Below are positions 13,394 to 23,885 of a stretch of DNA of 64,000 nt, in pieces. Location of the stretch: contig NC_135566.1 of the NCBI RefSeq assembly GCF_964340395.1, positions 3,596,001 through 3,660,000 of the forward strand. The letters are read 5' to 3'. The notes under the pieces were generated by a model, which was not told the origin of the DNA, did not search any database, and was given only the letters and a program-made list of their open reading frames with translations. The translations under genes and the position numbers were made by a program. Source of the DNA: Glandiceps talaboti. Lineage: Eukaryota > Hemichordata > Enteropneusta > Spengelidae. The first letter of the stretch is position 1, and each line of letters starts with the position of its first letter.

Positions 13394-14481
13394 CCACAAC
13401 CAATGTAAATACAAAAGATCAATGTAAACATCAACAACATGATGTATGCAGACGACTCAGAGATTTACACAATCTGCAATAAGCCAGCTGACATATACCT
13501 GATGTTGAAACGTGCATCGACGACATTCGTAGCTGGATGAGATCAAATATGTTAGTCCTCAACGATGACAAAACTGAGGTGATCCAGTTCTCGTCACAGT
13601 TAAAAACCAACGTAGTAGAACTGACCAGCCTGAAAATTGGCGGGCTAGACATCGCACCCTCTACCTCAGTCCGTAATCTCGGTGTTACTCTCCGTAGGGA
13701 CGGCTCCATGTCTGATCAGATTAGTCACATTTGCAAGAATGGTTACTTTTCGTTATACAAGATTGGAAAAATTCGCAAACTGTTGGACAAAGCCTGTACA
13801 GAGAAATTAATACATGCATTTGTGACATCCCGACTCGATTACTGCATTGTATGGAATTCCAAAATACCAGATAGATCGTCTGCAGTCACTCCAGAATGCT
13901 GCAGCCCGTCTTGTCAGTTGTACACAAAAATTCGACCACATTACTCCTGTACTCTATGACTTGCATTGGCTCCCAGTTGAGGCTAGGATTAATTTCAAAA
14001 TCCTACTGATCACTTTCAAGATAATCAATCACGTAGCACCATTATACCTGTCAGATTTAATTAGCATTTATGTTCCAACACGAAATCTTCGTTCCGCTGA
14101 AAAGCTACTCTTAGTCCAACCACGTGGCAATTTCAATAGATCTTATGGCCTGAGTGCTTTTTCAGTGTGCTCACCCTCTCTGTGGAATTCACTTCCATTT
14201 GAAATGAGAAATATAATGACTGTTGACCTTTTTAAACGTAGTTTAAAGACATATCTTTTTAGACAACATTTTAAGTGATTGATTTTAACTTGTCAGTTTT
14301 TATACATTGTGAATTATTTTAATTGGCCAGTTTTACACCTAGCCCCTTTATGTGTGCTGTTATTTTGTTTACTTTATTGCAATTTTTTAAACTTCAGCCT
14401 GTACAACGCGCTGAGACGCAAGTGTAGCGCGTTTTCTTACAAGAAATAAAATAATAATAATAATAATAATCAATACTAATG
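13394..14481 (+). pseudogene. 5'-truncated CR1/L2-like LINE, frameshifted
   Basis: Remnant of a non-LTR retrotransposon reverse transcriptase. The catalytic YADD box is at 13445-13456 (MMYADDSEIYTICNK). The frame then shifts near 13500 to give DDIRSWMRSNMLVLNDDKTE and a stretch to TSRLDYC, and shifts again near 13846 to LYGIPKYQIDRLQSLQNAAA, then LHWLPVEARINFKI, and ends with FKRSLKTYLFRQHFK and a stop at 14276-14278. The 3' tail has an 8-bp stem with a 13-nt loop (14405-14433) and ends in (AAT)n. A 12-bp direct repeat AAAACACCACAA at 13382-13393 and 14482-14493 is a candidate target-site duplication. It is not functional: everything upstream of YADD is missing and two frameshifts are present. 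Confidence 0.92.
14405..14433 (+). other. LINE 3' stem-loop
   Basis: AACGCGCT and AGCGCGTT are perfect complements (8 bp) around a 13-base loop, just upstream of the (AAT)n tail. In CR1/L2-type LINEs a 3' hairpin of this kind is recognised by the reverse transcriptase; that role is inferred here. Confidence 0.7.
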
Positions 14482-14817
14482 AAAACACCACAATCAATGA
14501 AAACACAACAGACCAATTATTTTTGTATAATTAAAAATATAACCATGCTTTATTCATTATGTACAAATTGAAATATTGACATCTCGTCAGAGCTGTGCTT
14601 TCATTTGCAATTACAATACATTTAAAAAATATCACATAAAAGGACAATAATTTCCAAAACTATCTTACAAAAAAAAAATTACAATTAGTTCCTACCATTA
14701 CACTATAGCTAGAAGACGTGGGTATGCAGTAGTTAGTTACTTACACCTGCACCTCATGTATAGAGAGATAGCAAGTTACTTTACCCATAGAAAATTACAC
14801 CTTTACATGTATCACAC

Positions 14818-15345
14818 ACAAAATCTAACATTTGTATAAAGTTAGAATTGGATTCAGATTACTAGTATAATTCATAGCTCTAAGTCATACAGAATCTACC
14901 ATTTCAAGAGCTTGTAAAGTTAGAATCAGATTCAGATTACTATTACAATTCATAGCTCTTATGTTATACAGAATCTACCATTTCAAAGGCTTGTAAAGCT
15001 AGAATCTGATTGAGATTACTGAAATGATTCATAGCTATGAGATGTCACACTGAATGTAACATTTCAAAAGCTTGTAAAGCTAGAGTCAGATTGAGATTAC
15101 TGAAATGATTCATAGCTATTAGATGTCACACTGAATCTACCAATATATTGGCTTGTAAAGCTAGAGTTAGATTCAAATTGAGATTACTCATATGATTCAT
15201 AGCTATTTCATGTTGCACACAAATCAACCACCATAGATGCTTGTCAAATTAGAATCAGATTCACATGCAGATTCAGAGTACATAATCTATGTGAGGCCTT
15301 TTATGAATTTCACCCTTTTATAGGCTTGCAACATCAGAATTGGAT
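14818..15345. repeat. ~80-bp minisatellite, about 6 diverged copies
   Basis: Units carry GCTTGTAAAGCTAGARTCAG and ATTCATAGCTMT. CTTGTAAAG or its equivalent starts at 14911, 14990, 15071, 15152 and 15240 (spacing 79-88 bp). Copies are clearly diverged, so the array is old. The flanks 14494-14817 and 15346-16500 show nothing recognisable apart from short A/T runs. Confidence 0.9.
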
Positions 15346-16501
15346 TCAGATTACAATCTTATTCGCAAACAATGAATTTGGTCCTCTGTTAACTTTGCTT
15401 CATCCCTTTCACAAGGATTCCTTCATGAACAAATTAATTAAAATATTCATAAACAGATTAATTTACACATTCATACTGACACTCCTTAGAAATGAGGTCG
15501 ATGAACTGTTGAACAGAACTACTAACAAAAGGAAGGTACAGAAACAAATGACATAAATGAAAAGCAAATTGTACAGGAAAAGCTATACTTATGTGTAAAA
15601 CATACAAAAAAAACCACCTTTACTTAAAAGTATTTATACAGATCAAAGCTTACTGAGTAAATTCATATCTCCACAAGTTTGTACAAAATTTTTATATAAA
15701 CACAATGTAAACATTTCTTTAATAATAAACAAAAGATTCTGAAATCTAATAAAAGTGGGCATGTACACAAAACTCCCTCTCTCAGACACGTTCCCTTTGC
15801 AAGTGAAATTAAAATAAATTCACATACAATACACCTATGACTACGTTCAAAGACTAATTACAATATAAACTTGAACGGTTTAGACACCAGCTTGTCATGA
15901 AACTGATACTGGCATTCTCCCCAACTCTTTACAGAGCGGAGGTCTTGCCTCCATTCTGTCATTTCTCCAGAAAAAAAACAGGAAGTTATATTTGCATAAC
16001 AATATCATATTATTTGCATAACAATATATTATGTTATGCAAATGCACATGGTTACACTATTATTTTTCGGGGGGGGGGGATGCGGTGACTACTCTGTCCA
16101 AATTCGATATATATGATGTATATTTAGATATGAGGGAAATCTTATGTGGTATGTTTTATTAGACATGAAGACTTTAACAGTAACCAACACCTATAGTAAG
16201 GCAGTAGACATTGGTTTGTTTATGACATTGGTTTGTTTAGTATGATTATACATGGATCAAGCAGAAATACAAAAATCAGACAAAATCAGTGCATAAATGG
16301 TGGATTTCTAACCAATATTGTGTACAATTCCACCTCAAATCTACTCTTTGTCCCTATGATAATATGAGATACAATAGTTATTTTGGATCAACAAGATTAA
16401 AGTTCTTATTAATTCTGTGTATATTTATGATTTCTGTGTTTTGACTGGTATGTGTTAAACATCAACAAACTTCACCATCTATTGATTACAGGAGCTCTAT
16501 T
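15346..16501. other. Noncoding, nothing recognised
   Basis: AT-rich sequence with no coding-like frame. It includes a poly-G tract at about 16070-16079 and a short duplicated TATTTGCATAACAATAT (about 15990-16030). Confidence 0.4.
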
Positions 16502-16509
16502 ATCAAACA

Positions 16510-16910
16510 GTCTGGATCAGGTACACCATGACAGGGCGCCCTCACACATTGGCCAACCCCTTTCACATAGAGCAGGGTGGTGAGGGTGGAGTGACACAAT
16601 GTGTCTTACAGTCTGGATCAGGTACACCATGACAGTGCGCCCTCACACATTGGCCAACCCCTTTCACATAGAACAGGGAGGTGAGGGTGGCATGACACAA
16701 TGTGTCTTACAGTCTGGATCAGGTACACCATGACAGGGCACACTCACACATTCGCCAACCCCTTTCACATAGAGCAGGGTGGTGAGGGTGGAGTGACACA
16801 GTATATCTTACAGTCTGGAAGGTACACCATGACAGGGCGCCCTCACACATTGGTTAATCCCTTTAGCAGACTGGTGAGGGCAGAGCAACACATCAAATCT
16901 TACAGTCTAC
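16510..16910. mobile_element. Foldback MITE (family A) with 101-bp internal tandem array
   Basis: Units starting TCTGGATCAGGTACACCATG lie at 16511, 16612, 16713 and 16814, a 101-bp period. The left end matches the terminal repeat of the MITEs at 37032 and 49013, and the right end (ATCTTACAGTCTAC) matches their other terminus. The direct repeat ATCAAACA flanks the whole array at 16502-16509 and 16911-16918, as if one insertion then amplified internally. No coding content. Confidence 0.8.
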
Positions 16911-17248
16911 ATCAAACATGTCCCAAATTCTTTGTAATACCTGCTGGCCAATCAAAATATGGTTGAATTGATTCACCCCAAAACTTTTGATTACAACTAT
17001 CAAAATGAACTGTCTATCTAATATTGTTTCAACTTCTTTCTGAACTGTAAGTATATTTAATTTTTACAATATCAAATGACAAATGTTATCTAAACTGGAA
17101 CTCTTTTGGCCAGCCAAAAGAAGAAATGTGAACAGTTACATCTGGTCTATACCTTGTCAAAATCAATAGCCTAAATTGAAGTATGGTTTGGGGAATGTAT
17201 TTCCAATGACCACTTGTACAACTTGACATTTTCTTGAAAATACTTCTT

Positions 17249-17385
17249 TTATGAAGACTTCACCAATAAAACACAGCCAGGTACTGCTATGACCCAGGAC
17301 TGCAAGCCATGCTGTTCTATTCTATGGATTCCATGTTCTACCATAGCATTGCCGGACATCACTGAATTAAATATTGCAGCACTTG
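17249..17385. other. Noncoding flank of the 61-bp array
   Basis: A short minus-strand open frame here has no recognisable motif and runs into the array; I treat it as chance. Confidence 0.4.
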
Positions 17386-17938
17386 GCATAGATTCTAGGC
17401 TATCCCATTCTAGAGTAACTTTTGGGAACAACCACCCCTGCAGTTAGCATAAATTCCAGGCTATCCCATTCTACAATAACTTTTGGAATCAACCACACTA
17501 CAGTTAGCTTAGATTCCAGGCTATCCCGTTCTACAATAACTTTTAGGAATCAAACACCCTACAGTTAGCATAGATTCCAGGCTATCCCGTTCTACAATAA
17601 CTTTTGGGAATCAACCACCCTGCAGTTAGCATAGATTCCAGGCTATCCCGTTCTACAATAACTTTTGGTAATCAACCACCCTGCAGTTAGCATAGATTCC
17701 AGGCTATCCCGTTCTACAATAACTTTTGGGAATCAACCACCCTACAGTTAGCATAGATTCCAGGCTATCCCGTTCTACAATAACTTTTGGGAATCAACCA
17801 CCCTGCAGTTAGCATAGATTCCAGGCTATCCCGTTCTACAATAACTTTTAGGAATAAAACACCCTGCAGTTAGCATAGATTCCAGGCTATCCCGTTCTAC
17901 AATAACTTTTAGGAATCAAACACCCCACAGTTAGCATG
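17386..17938. repeat. 61-bp minisatellite, 9 copies
   Basis: GGCTATCCC occurs at 17398, 17459, 17519, 17580, 17641, 17702, 17763, 17824 and 17885, a 60-61 bp period. Units carry TTCTACAATAACTTTTRGG and CCTGCAGTTAGCATAGATTC. The first copies have CCCATTC where later ones have CCCGTTC, a CpG difference. Confidence 0.97.
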
Positions 17939-18664
17939 AATTCTCAGTTAGGATAAATATAACCTGTCATTGACATTAACCTCTGAAATCATTAATTGTT
18001 ATCATAATGTGTAATCTAAAGAAATCAATCATTGAACAATCTATATATACAAAAAAATTAGGATGCTAAACAGTCAGTAATTGCTTAAAAAATTCCTTAA
18101 TATTTTACTTTAGGTGGTAGGTAGGTCATAATAAATAACACTTCAATAACTTTTGCATGTAGATAATATATATGTACAAGTTCAGCTTCATCCCTAGGTG
18201 AATAAATCTAGTTTTTTTAAGGCCTTATTATTTGTAATCTTTCATATCATTCACAACTAAAACACTTGGAAGACTAAGTTTAAAATAAAAAATACAATAA
18301 AAGCTACAATTTTCACAAAAATATCAAATAATAATACTGTCAAAAAGGGCACAGGAATCATCCATAAACTGGGATATTCTCTTGTAACTATGGCAACGTA
18401 ACTGCCTTTAGGAAGCGTTTTAATACAAAGTGATGTCAAATGAAAAGGTTTTGAAACTGAATTTTATAAATTCACCATAAATAAATGCAGTGACCATCAG
18501 CTTTTAAATCCTGATGCAATCATAATATTTATGGTTCATCCTCAATGTTTACCGAGGAACTGCAATACCATTCAAAGTACAAATTTAATGAAACTGACAT
18601 TATGTAAGGCTATGTTCATGGCAACTCATTCAATAAGAATGTCACAATCCTTTTCTGCCAACAA
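17939..18664. other. Noncoding, nothing recognised
   Basis: AT-rich; no coding-like frame, no strong repeat. An ATTAAA-type minus-strand signal lies at 18583-18588, a possible distal polyadenylation site for the gene upstream. Confidence 0.35.
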
Positions 18665-18850
18665 ATGAAAACACAGTTTTGATACCTGTCAGCCAATCAA
18701 AACACAGTTTTGATACCTGTCAGCCAATCGAAACACAGTTCTGATACCTGTCAGCCAATCAAAACACAATTTTGATAGCTGTCAGCCAATCAAAACACAC
18801 CTCTGGTGCCTACTGGCCAATCAAAACACAGTTTTATGACCTGTGAGTCA
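18665..18850. repeat. 31-bp minisatellite carrying CCAAT boxes
   Basis: Six copies of about 31 bp: AAAACACAGTTTTGATACCT followed by GTCAGCCAATC. AGCCAATC occurs at 18691, 18722, 18753 and 18784, with a GGCCAATC variant near 18815. Each unit holds a CCAAT-box-like core. Confidence 0.9.
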
Positions 18851-19555
18851 CTATATTTCATGACATACAATGCCCGATAGATGTGACCAAGTCATTTAAA
18901 TGATACATGTCTCACATCAAAAGTTCTTGTTCACATGTGATGACTAGAATGTCTTCAATTATAGAAGAAACTGTTGGCGCCATCCTCAACAATCAATCAC
19001 ATCAACAAATAGATGGAGTAGAGTTAATTTTTAGATCAATATTTGTAATAGTATGCTATAGCATACCATGTGTAGTCACAACAGGTATCTGGTTTCAAAC
19101 TTGCTATTTGATATAAAGAATCTGCATATGTTTTCTGTGACCACATCAATCTTTGTTCATAAATTACAATGTTGTTACGGAGCTCAGCAACTTGAATGGT
19201 TCAATCTTGTTCATCAACTTGATCAGTGCGTCATCAATATCATTAACTTCAAATGATGTTGAAGTAGGTTCGCTGACTTGAATGGTTTAATCTTGTTCAC
19301 AAACATGTACAGTTTCACCTATATCAGCAACTTCAAACAGTGTCAATGACTCATCAACTTGTACAGTGTCTCCAATATCAGCAACTTCAAAAAACGTCGC
19401 TGACTTCGGCAACTGACACAATATTTTCAAGTACAACTTCACATGCGTTAGTACCATGTTTATACCTTGTTGCTAATTCAGCAAACTTCAGTGATGTTAC
19501 AAGTCCATCAACTTTCACCAAGTTCAGTAACTAGAATTCACAATTGATCACAGTG
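18851..19555 (-). other. Probable 3' UTR of the RIM-BP gene
   Basis: Sequence directly downstream of the stop. It contains weakly repeated units of about 54 bp (around 19190-19400), which read partly open on the minus strand (FEVADIGDTV and FEVADIGETV) but are cut by stops. An ATTAAA polyadenylation-signal variant on the minus strand lies at 19286-19291. The transcript end cannot be fixed from sequence. Confidence 0.4.
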
Positions 19556-19750
19556 CTACCGTTTCTGCTTAGTAGTACTAGTATCACTACCGCTACCAAA
19601 CTTCTTAAACAAAGCTTTTCCTTTGGAAAAAAGTCCTTTGTTTTTCTTCTTAGCTGCATCTGTGTCGTAAGCACTCACTGCATTTTTGGCTGCTGTGTCT
19701 TTGGTCTTTGCCTCCTTGTTAAGGGTTTTGGTGCTGTTTGAGTTCTGTTG
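19556..19750 (-). CDS. RIMBP2: RIM-BP terminal exon (basic C-terminus, stop)
   Basis: A 195-nt coding segment, phase 0, acceptor TATCCTACAG, ending at a TAG stop (19556-19558). It encodes residues 1273-1336: QQNSNSTKTLNKEAKTKDTA, AKNAVSAYDTDAAKKKNKGL, FSKGKALFKKFGSGSDTSTT, KQKR. The basic KGLFSKGKALFKKFG motif resembles the conserved extreme C-terminus of RIM-BPs. An alternative acceptor six bases further in (CAACAG) would drop two glutamines in frame. Confidence 0.9.
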   Translation of the reverse strand, partial: QQNSNSTKTLNKEAKTKDTAAKNAVSAYDTDAAKKKNKGLFSKGKALFKKFGSGSDTSTTKQKR

Positions 19751-22700
19751 CTGTAGGATAAATTACACATAAAACCCAGTGAGTATGGTACATGTATACT
19801 AAACAAGAACAGTAAGTGTTTTTTAGAAGTCAATTGGCAAATCAAATCACACTTAGTAGGTCAAAATAGAGTATATAATAAAGAGCTGCAGATAGAACAA
19901 ACATTAAAAAGTGCAAACACACTGCAAGCACTCTGAGAGAAACTTGGTACTGAAGTTTAAATCCCTCAATACTACCATTATCTCTAATCTCGTCTTTTGA
20001 TGCCGGCTATAATATTGTTAAGAGTGGTTCTATCTCAATGTACACAATACTTGCATTTTACTGTGTATCATTCCACAACAAGAGCAGCTTTGTTATCTCA
20101 TTCTTAGATTTCTCTATCTCTATTTTAAGTCAAATGTGCTGTTGATCAGAAATTACTGTCCAATAGCCCACTGTACAAATACAACAGTATACTTGCACAG
20201 TTCAGACTCTTGATGAATTTCAATGCAATGTACTTGTTTTATTGGCAAATAAAAAGACTACCGTCTGGTAATTTAGTAAGAATACATATTTAGATATTCC
20301 TAAGCCATTCTCTCATTAAATATAAATCATTCACTGATTTAATAAGTTCCTGTTTTCTATACAATCTGTCTACTTGTCTGTTTGACTTCCAATGGATCAA
20401 TTTTTCGTCTCACTCTTTTTTTCATCCTGTTATTGGTGGCCAGCAAGCAAACAAGGCTTGTATAGTGACTAACTTTCAGGCTTCACCCCCCCCCCCCCCA
20501 GAGATCTGGTTATGTGTATGTATCTCAAAGACTTGGTTGTCTGGCTTGGCATCCTGCTGTGTTCATGTTACCAACACTGTCAAGATAGCCACGTCTCTAG
20601 GACATGTTATTCTCAGTACATTGTGTCTGCCATATTGGCAGTGGTCATTTATCAATACAAGACAAAACATGTGTAGTGTGTGAGCACACACACACACCAA
20701 ACAACAGTATCCATAGTGTTGTTTTTGATAGTCCATTCATTTGGTCCGCAGCTGAGCTGAATTTCTAGCTATTATAGCTTCAGCATGCATGCATAACAAT
20801 TGCAATGTTTACATACATTTAATTGGCAATTTTTGAAAAATGTTGCTGCTGAGGATGATTTAGACATCCTGGGTTGGTCAACATTTCCTTGACACAGCAA
20901 GCGTATTTAGTATTCAAACATATTCAGTATTTGTCCATAGTAGGCTGGGTGGTTAACCTCCCAAGTATTCTGGCCACATAGCCTGCAAACTCAGTACATA
21001 TATTTTTACCTTCGCCTAGTATCTGCAACCAGTATAATCTGTATAAAACTTGTATATCACCTGTTGACATTCAAGTTCATTTGTACAAAAGTGACAATTT
21101 TCAGATATGGCCAACTACGTCACATCTGTGGATTACTTTGACCCCAGATAAGGACGAAATATCGGCATAATATGATTTCATGTACTGGACATCATGTAAC
21201 TCCATGATTAATGCTTAATTTGAATTATTGAGTTTTAAACAGGCTGTGTGCAGAATACACTTGCCAGGTCAACCAACCATCCAACCTTCAACAAAGAGGC
21301 TAGCTATTGAGTGACTGCATTATGTCATTTTAATAGCAAGTACACCTCATGTGTCATTACCAATATACTTAATTTTGTATCTTAAATGTGATATTTGGAA
21401 GTACTCTGAGAATGTACATGTGAGTACTTCATTTGGTCAGACACTTTCATTTGTATAATACAGCTGTTTACATTTCATTGGTAGTGTTATTGATGACTAA
21501 CTGGTTCCAGTTGACATGCCAAAACAGTGTGTGCACTACACCAAGCAAAATGTCTTGACATGTGGTCACAGAAAGTATCTTTCACTCTATACGTAAAATT
21601 GCTCACCTATGGCCTAAAAAAATTGTGTGGTTCTGATTACGCTCAATTTTAGAAGAGGTGGGGTTGGTAGATTTTAAAATTTGCATAATTTTTTTAAATT
21701 TTTTCATGTGTGAGTGTTTAGTTCAGGTAGTTATGTTTTCCGTTGTTTTCCATATGATCTCTGTGTTGTTGGTTTCTTCCCATCAGATGTACAACCATTA
21801 CAGCTTGAAAGAACAGTTTTATATTGTCTTTTTAAGTTGATGTCAGTTTCTGCATCCACTACTCCTCGCGACACTTCACCATTTTCGTGATTTTATAATT
21901 TTTTTCGTAAAAATAAGTGTAGGGTCAGCAATGAAAAACTAGGTGGGGGTTGGGTAACCAGAACCAAACAATTTTTTTTAGGTCCAAGAAAAACAACTGT
22001 AAAGAAAAACAACTGGTGTACTGAAATAAACTGCTTTGCTGGACCAACCATATATAGCTAGTTTGCTGGGCGCTGCCATATATAGCAAGTTTGCTGGGCG
22101 CCGCCATATTGGCAAAGTGTGCACAACACAACACAATACTTAACAAGAACAAGAGTGAAATATATTAGTGCACAAACTTGGTGTGTTAAAAGTATTATTT
22201 GTTAAAAAGTATCTATAAGAATTATTAAATTTCTATTCATATATTATTTTAAATATTAATATTTAAATTGGTATTGACAAATGAAACAATAATTATATTA
22301 GGAAAAGTCGTGTTACAAAAAGGATGAGAACTTCACATGCATTCACCTTGACAATAACTTACAGAATTTTACAAAAGTACAGTAGAGTTTTGGAGTTTGA
22401 TGGAAGTGAGACTTTTTGACGAAGTAGGCTGATATTGTACAAGATTATTAAGACCCCATGAAAGAGTTCCACAGACAGTATTGATTTTTTTTTTCATCAT
22501 AACAGCTAATGTCAAGTCAAGTTCAACAATGTTTTATGATGATGAACGTATTATTCAAATGATTAGAATCAGCCCAAGTAACAGAACTTTATGTATGATA
22601 TGATCAACACATTTTTTTTCCAATGTTTACTTTGACAACACTGTAGTAGAATCATTTCACATGGTCTGTATTTCCATCAACCTTCCGTCAAAAAATCCAT

Positions 22701-23803
22701 CTCAGTTGAACTCCATAACTTTACACCATTTTTCAAAAATAAAAAAAAAGAAGTACAGAAATGCACAGGGAAAAAAGGATGTGTAGGTCAACATTTTGTT
22801 TGAATGTTGTTTGCTGTATAAAAAAAACACCAACATGATGGGGGTGACAGTATATCATGCTTACCCATGTGAGGTGACCGCCTGGAAGGGAAGATCAATT
22901 TGGAGGGAAGCAAAGGAGATAAAGATGTAAAACGGTGAAACTACTGATGGAAAAAACCAGAAACCCAAATTATTGTACATGTAGATGTACCACTATAATG
23001 TAATAGTAAGAATGATAAGCAGAGAGGTTAAAGTTCAAAGGTCATGCAAGAAATAAACAGAACAATGACATATCGAGGTAGACGGCTGATCATGACTATG
23101 TAATGTCTTTGTGATATTGTCTGTGAATTTGTACAGAATTTAGTATCTAGTGCATAATACAAGGGATATCAGCCCTCATGTAATATGTTAATTTTATGGC
23201 CACATTGTTGCCATATGCAAATTTATTACAAATGAAGGTAATGCATAGCCCTTGGATTGTGCATTACTTAGAATTTATAAGCCTGTAGTCATGGAGTACA
23301 AATCTGGCGTAGATTTCTAAATAGTTTCACATCTAAGGATGTTTTATAAAGGAAATGTATATTTGACGTGATCAAAATGGTAACAATTTACAGAATATTG
23401 CTTGGAATCCATGCTGTTCTGGAACTATGACACTAGCATGGATTGTAGATTGTTACATTTGAAACTACGTGATACATATAACTAGTGGGTGTCACATCTG
23501 AGAATTATCTTTATCTACAGCCATCTACCCATTACAGACATACATTGATTATGACAGAACTAGAAAGATGTCGTTCATTATTTTTACAAAGTGCTGAAAT
23601 TGAATCATTAATATAAATTACAATTATTTCTAAAAGTTGGTGTACATTAATTACTGACCCAGCTGTTCTAGAGGAGTCCATTTTATTGTCAAATCATAAC
23701 TAAAGTACAATCATCAACGGTTTGGGTCATTAGTACATTGAATAGTACATTGGTTAGTACATTGGTTTGATTCTTATCAAGACAAGCATGTGTTGATAAC
23801 CAG

Positions 23804-23885
<82 letters not shown>

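Noticed and set aside
16700-16966. Plus-strand frame across the 101-bp array
   Set aside because: Composed of MITE arm repeats; no protein family.
19190-19400. A further RIM-BP exon below the stop (FEVADIGDTV text)
   Set aside because: Frames are broken by stops and the basic C-terminus at 19556 already ends as in the family; best seen as a diverged repeat in the 3' UTR.
22057-22118. YY1-type site (GCCGCCATATTGG) as promoter
   Set aside because: It is part of a 33-bp duplication inside an intron with no sign of a transcript start.
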